Origin: Carya illinoinensis
Taxonomy: Eukaryota > Streptophyta > Magnoliopsida > Fagales > Juglandaceae
Direction of reading: 5' to 3'
DNA: 64,000 bases
Assembly: GCF_018687715.1 (NCBI RefSeq)
Contig: NC_056755.1
Span: forward strand, 10,737,501-10,801,500
Below, piece by piece: positions 59,116-64,000 of the stretch; position 1 is the stretch's first letter, and each line of letters starts with the position of its first letter. A program made the position numbers and the translations under genes. Under the pieces are notes generated by a model. It saw nothing but the letters and a program-made list of their open reading frames with translations, made no database searches and had not been told where the DNA came from.

Positions 59116-59123
59116 TATTTATA
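59116..59123 (-). promoter_or_regulatory. TATA box of P450 copy 3
   Basis: The minus strand reads TATAAATA 38 bases upstream of the ATG at 59078. At the aligned position the intact gene and copy 2 have GATAAATA. Confidence 0.6.
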
Positions 59124-59309
59124 CAGGACATGGAAATTGCATAGAAGATTAGAAAGCTTTGGAAGCAAAAAGTCTTTTAACTGATTTCATCATTATAATT
59201 TTTTTAAATTCTCACACAAAATACAATAAACAATTCAAACTTTTCAAATCTCAAAATAATAATATTAAAAAATAATATTCTAACAAAAATTTGAAAGAAA
59301 ATTTCAATT

Positions 59310-59402
59310 AGAGAATGTATGAAAGGAACTAATCAATTACAGCACACAGAAAACGACCAAACAAAGGCTAAATTTAACAACGACCTATGCAGAAATTAAT
59401 CA

Positions 59403-59436
<34 letters not shown>

Positions 59437-59980
59437 AAAAAGCTGTGAAATCTAGTCCATCCTAACCCCCAGGTCGGGGTGTCGTGACAAATAGAAATTT
59501 CAAGATCGTCACCAAGTATAAAACATGAGATCCACGCAGAGTATGCAATTTGTTCTCCATCTTGTGCTCATGTCACATCTTGTTCTCAATCTTGTGCTAG
59601 ACAAAGCATGAAAGCAACGCAGGGACAAGACTTGGCCAATAATGCAATATATATTGTGAAAGTGAAATGCAAGGAGATTTACTCATTTCTTTATATTGTC
59701 TATTTCTTTCTATTTCTATCTATTTAAAGTTTTAAGACAAGTGAAAGCAACGCAGGGAGAAGACTTGGCCAATAATGCAATATATTGTGAAAGTGGAATG
59801 CAAGGAGATTAACTCATTTCTTTATATTGTCTATTTCTTTCTATTTCTATTTATTTAAAGTTTTAAGACAAGTTAGGCCGATTTCACGTGTTAACCGTTT
59901 TTCTAAGACAACACATGTATGTAGTAATGGCTTCATATAATTATAGAGCAAATTTCTTCCCCACGTGAAAAAGGAACCAA
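59310..59980. repeat. Upstream segment shared with 14625-16500, with its own 133-bp tandem duplication
   Basis: GAAAGGAACTAATCAATTACAGCACACAG, split by indels, and AGGTCGGGGTGTCGTGACAA match 14650-14800. 59543-59980 matches the tandem units at 14870 and 15587. Within it, GAAAGCAACGCAGGG at 59610 and 59743 marks two ~133-bp units. A run of about 32 A lies at 59403-59434. Confidence 0.75.
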
Positions 59981-61100
59981 AGCACCAACGGCGGAACCAA
60001 CAATTATGTTGAGGTGGAACAAACTTTTCTACTATGACACATTTATGGAAAGAGTAATAATAGATACAGTTGTAAGGTTGCAAGCACTAAGCACTACGCA
60101 TTGCCTTTGAAGAAAGAGTGAGGTTCTCCATTAAAAAATAATTCTTTCATGTGAGTTTTAGATTTACCTAGCTACTTTTTTTAAAAAGAGTGGACGGACT
60201 TTGCACATCCTAGAACTACTAACATAATTTCTCTTATGTAAATTAAAAAGAAATTGAAAAATTACAAAAATATAACTACATATAAAAGTATATTTCGGTA
60301 ATTTGCTACGTACATGCAGAAATAAAATTATAAAAACACAACTTAATATATGTTTCAGAATCTAACGATAATGTTTCATAGAATAATATTCATCCATTGT
60401 TATTTTTGTAATGAAATATTTAGAATTTATTTTCTTCATATAAACTATCAATAGATCTTTTAAAATGTTATCTTTTATTCTAGTATGTAAGCTACTTTAT
60501 CAGATTTCATATAAAATCTAAATATTTTTTTGTCACATTAAACATATAATGCTATAATTGAAAGTTTACATAAATTTTTTTCTTACTCAATGGAGTGTAG
60601 AGGATAAAACTTTGCAACTATTTTTCATATAGGTCATTGATCTTAAATAATTTTTCTTATATTTTCACTTTAGATTTCATATTAAGAAGCTCAATATTGT
60701 ATAACAAAAGAAATTAGGGGATCCATATATATTAATAAACTTATTATTTCTCCTAAACTTAGTTTAAAGTTTAATTTCGAAGAGGCCACATCCTTAAAAA
60801 TAAATAATATATAAAAATTAAACAGAATTTTGGGACTATAAGGAAGAAACAAAAAAACTAGAGAGATGAATTTTTAGGTATATTGAAATTTTAAAAATTT
60901 GGAAGAGTATATAGAGATTATAATTTTTTTTTTTGGGTGGGTGGGCATTTCCTATCTTTATAGAATTATGTATAAAATTTAGGGGATATATATTGTGTTT
61001 TCAAAAACTTTGTGGGGGCCATTGCCCCCCTCAAGACCAACGTGGGTCTGCCAGTGCAACAATCTGCATGTAATATTGTAGAGTTTTAAAAAAGTTGTAA
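59981..61100. other. AT-rich stretch without a supported gene
   Basis: No coding similarity. A GGGGGCCATTGCCCCCC palindrome is present near 61013-61029, in a TE-like context (CCTCAAGACCAACGTGGGTC), but I could not define an element. Confidence 0.45.
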
Positions 61101-61880
61101 GGAATTTTTAGGTTAATTATTTTTTATACAATAAATAATTTCTATTCATTTAAGGAAAATTATTCAATAACAATCTTTTTTTCATTTTTTTATTAATTTA
61201 TATAAAATAAAATCTTTTTTTAATAAAATGATGTAAAAATAGACGCGTTATCACGTAAAAGGAAAATGAACAATTGTAAAAGGAATAAAAATAAAAATAA
61301 TAAAATCCATACCTCAATGGGCTTAGATCAACGAAGGGCTAACTTTGCAGTATGTCATTTCTATAACTGGGCAAACATCAGGTCCATGGGTGTACGTTGT
61401 ATGCATGCTGGTCTAGCTGTCGGGCTCCCAACAACTTGATCTTCATGCCATTTACTCGGCCTACATACGAGATATGCTGAGTTTTTAATAAATTAGGAAA
61501 TACTTTATATTTACCGATCGAATTCTTGTCGCGTTAAGATATGATTATTTTATTATATACATTAAATTAAACACGATCTGCTCAATTAAATCGATCAAAA
61601 CTTAAAACCTTATCACGATTTATATAAATAACCTGCATAATTTATTTAATAATCAATTATAATTGGATTACAACACGACCGTCTTGACCCGTTTTCTGTA
61701 AATAAGTTCAACTGACTCAAATAATCTATTTGATCTAATTGACTTAATTTTATATGAAAATTAGTATATATAAATTTTAGTAGCCACGTTATAATTAATA
61801 TCTCCAAAAAATTTGACTAAATACCAATAAAAAATGTCAATGCTTTTAAAATATTAACTTATAATAATATCAATAACAAA

Positions 61881-61931
<51 letters not shown>

Positions 61932-62426
61932 ATTTATATTGTATTGTAATCTTTAAATAAAATTTAAACAGATTTTATGGGTTGTTTGCGATTTAAGAGG
62001 ATTGACCGTTTATTAATCCTGTTTTATCAAGTTGATCCATTTTAATCCGAACTCATTTATATGAAACTTAAACCAATTTATTGTTGTATTCATGTTGACT
62101 GTAGTTGGTTGGAGAGCTGTTCTTCCAAGATGCTTCACTACCGGCCATTTACTGTTGAGAAGAGATGCAAATGCTTGTGATAAGCTTGTGTATTCTGGCT
62201 AGTTTATTTCACTTACAATGATGTCTCTCTTATGTTGTGAATATTTTTCCGATTACCTATTAGATAGAAAGTACAATGAGTTGCATAAAAGCAAATCTCA
62301 AGATCAAAGGAACATCATATATATCTTCATGAAGAGTTCTAATAACAGGAGTGCGGCAGGGGCATGCATTATCATGAAATCAACAAATATAGATGACAAT
62401 AGAGTGAAAAAGAAAGGAGATCTTTC
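61101..62426 (-). repeat. Duplicated 3'-flank module of the P450 array (copy 4)
   Basis: Longest uninterrupted version of the module: the TTAGGTTAATTATTTTTTATAC block (61110), the exon-like block (about 61305-61460), the ATTATTTTATTATATAC stretch (61545), a (TA)n run at about 61882-61920, and the GAGAGCTGTTCTTCC to stop-codon block. Confidence 0.7.
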
Positions 62427-64000
62427 TCATTTGTAAAGGCAACAATGGAGAATAGCAAGTAGATGTTTGGCTCTAGGAACTGTAAGCCCAAACTCCTCGG
62501 TCATGTCCAACTCAGTTGGTACCATGTTATTAGGAAGCTCCGAATCAAAGTAATGGACAAGTTGTGCCAACAGGAGCCGAACTGCGGTTAGACCCAATTA
62601 TAACCCTGGGCAGCCTGTTCTCCTGGAGCCGAATGAGAGAAATTGGAAGTCACGTCCCCGAAGATCAATGCTACTTCGAACAAACCTTTCGGGAAGAACT
62701 TCTCAGTATCAGTCCAAACACTTGGGTCTCACCCAGTTGCCCATATGTTTACTATCAACCTAGACTTTTTGGGGATGTGGAATCCTTGGATAGTGATGTC
62801 TTCTGTGGCCTCATGAGGTAGCAGTAGAGGTGCTACTGGATGTAGCCTCATGGTTTCCTTTACAACCATGTCCAAGTATTCCAGCCTAACCAAATTTGAT
62901 TCCTCTACCATCTTCTCCAAGCCACTACATCTTCCAACTCCTTTTGAAGTTTCTTCATTATCCTTAGATGCTTGATGACTTCTGAAATTGCCCACTCAAT
63001 TGTTGTTGCAGTAGTGTCCATTGATCCTGCAAGCATGTCCTGTAATGAAATCATTGTTAGGAAATTAGTGACCAACAACAAATTTAAATCAAATAATATA
63101 CAAGTTCAACGAATGATTACCAAAATTGTGGCCTTGATATTTGAACGTTCAACAAGGTACTCAGAGTCTTCACACCCTATGAAGCATGATATCAACAAAA
63201 TCCTTAATTTTATTCAAATCTTTGGATTGGATATGAGCGTCGATAATTTTCTCGAAAAAGTCATCAAATATCTTATTAATAGCTTTCATGCGTCGCGTCA
63301 GCCTTGAAGATCAAGGGGACCAATATAAGAAATGTAGTCACCAAGGTTAGGAGTAGCACCTAGATGCATACCCTCATGAATTACAGCCTCGAATCCCCTC
63401 TCATCAAAATCTTTATCCATGTACTTCTTCCCAAACACCATACGACAACTCATATCCATGTTGAGGGACGAGACCTTGGCACTGAGATCAACAACAAGAC
63501 AATCAAAGGCAGCCTTTTCAATAAACTTTACTAGTAGGCCAAGCTCTTCTTTCCTCATGGATCTGAAAGAATTGATTTTTAGGTTGCTAAGCAATTCAAG
63601 GGTGCACATCTTGCGAATGTTGTGCCTATAAGGACCTTAAGGAGAAAAGGACAAGTTTGTTTGCCCATAAGACATGTGCTTTGCAGCCTCACTAGGTGGT
63701 CTACTAGCAAAAACAAGATCATGCACTTTAAGAAACAGTTCAGCAACTTGGGGGAAGGAGACAACAATGGTGTGCACAAAGCCTAAGCGCAAGTGAATGG
63801 TGGGGCCATTTTTTTGGGCTAGTCGATGAAGATCTCAATGAGGAAATTCCCCATATATATGAAGTTGCCCGAAGATAGGCAAGCCTCTTGGAGCAGGAAG
63901 TAGTTTCTTAGTCTTGTTCATCATTTTCCATGTCCATTCTCGCAGGAGATAAGCAAGCATAACTAGCACAAGTATCGTCCTTGTCCAAGCCATAATAGGC
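62427..64000 (-). pseudogene. Cytochrome P450 pseudogene (copy 4), reaching the window edge
   Basis: Exon 1 runs 63121 to the edge and exon 2 is 62427-63039, with an 81-bp intron whose GT-AG ends are intact. The window stops at the last base of the start codon. Lesions on the minus strand: TGA for Arg56; TAA for a Tyr in the FSPYGP segment (about 63637); a 1-base loss near 63303; a 5-base loss near 63186; a 1-base loss near 62926; TGA for Arg400; and a 1-base loss near 62690. The haem loop reads [11 protein letters not shown], so the Cys remains. Strongly decayed. Confidence 0.93.

Noticed and set aside
61013..61029. GGGGGCCATTGCCCCCC palindrome as a possible terminator or element end
   Set aside because: It is a single occurrence with no paired terminus or target duplication, so nothing more can be supported.

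Overview
The window is nuclear DNA of a flowering plant, most likely a woody eudicot. It has short GT-AG introns in plant-type genes, a local tandem array of A-type cytochrome P450 genes, and several layers of nested LTR, LINE, CACTA, hAT and Mutator-type repeats. The P450 and repeat families remind me of Fagales (walnut/oak relatives), but that is recollection and not something the sequence proves.

Layout. 1-4088 (+): the 3' eleven exons of a chloroplast-type ABC1 atypical kinase gene (ABC1K7/ABC1K8-like), whose 5' part lies outside the window. About 4.8-8.1 kb has no gene I can support. About 8.1-22.5 kb and 56.7-64.0 kb (-): a tandem array of CYP71-clan P450s (CYP736A/CYP71AU-like) with one intact two-exon gene (11460-13041), a 3' fragment (10359-10563) and three pseudogenes (20947-22532, 57503-59078, and 62427 to the window end). 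Each copy carries a recognisable duplicated 3' flank, and some also carry a duplicated 5' flank. A 2.1 kb solo LTR (17869-19995) sits between the first two.

22.6-56.7 kb is a block of transposable elements that splits the array. It contains a degenerate plant-transposon-protein element interrupted by a 3.16 kb solo LTR; a probable decayed LTR; coat-protein fragments resembling an endogenous pararetrovirus; a CACTA transposase remnant; a complete but dead Ty3/Gypsy chromovirus (33602-42579) that carries a hAT-type MITE in its integrase and a second 3.07 kb solo LTR in its 3' LTR; a second CACTA remnant with ~195-bp tandem repeats; a near full-length LINE (46408-51655, +) next to an inverted LINE fragment (51690-53190, -); and a second copy of the transposon-protein element (53952-56240).

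Only two genes look functional: the ABC1 kinase (as far as seen) and one P450. I found no tRNA, rRNA, CRISPR array or operon. The most informative signals are evolutionary. Several insertions have their pre-insertion (empty) site preserved in a paralogous copy inside the same window. The P450 pseudogenes show CpG-decay stop codons, loss of the haem cysteine, a lost splice donor and an 8-bp deletion. I did not find a new biochemical system here.
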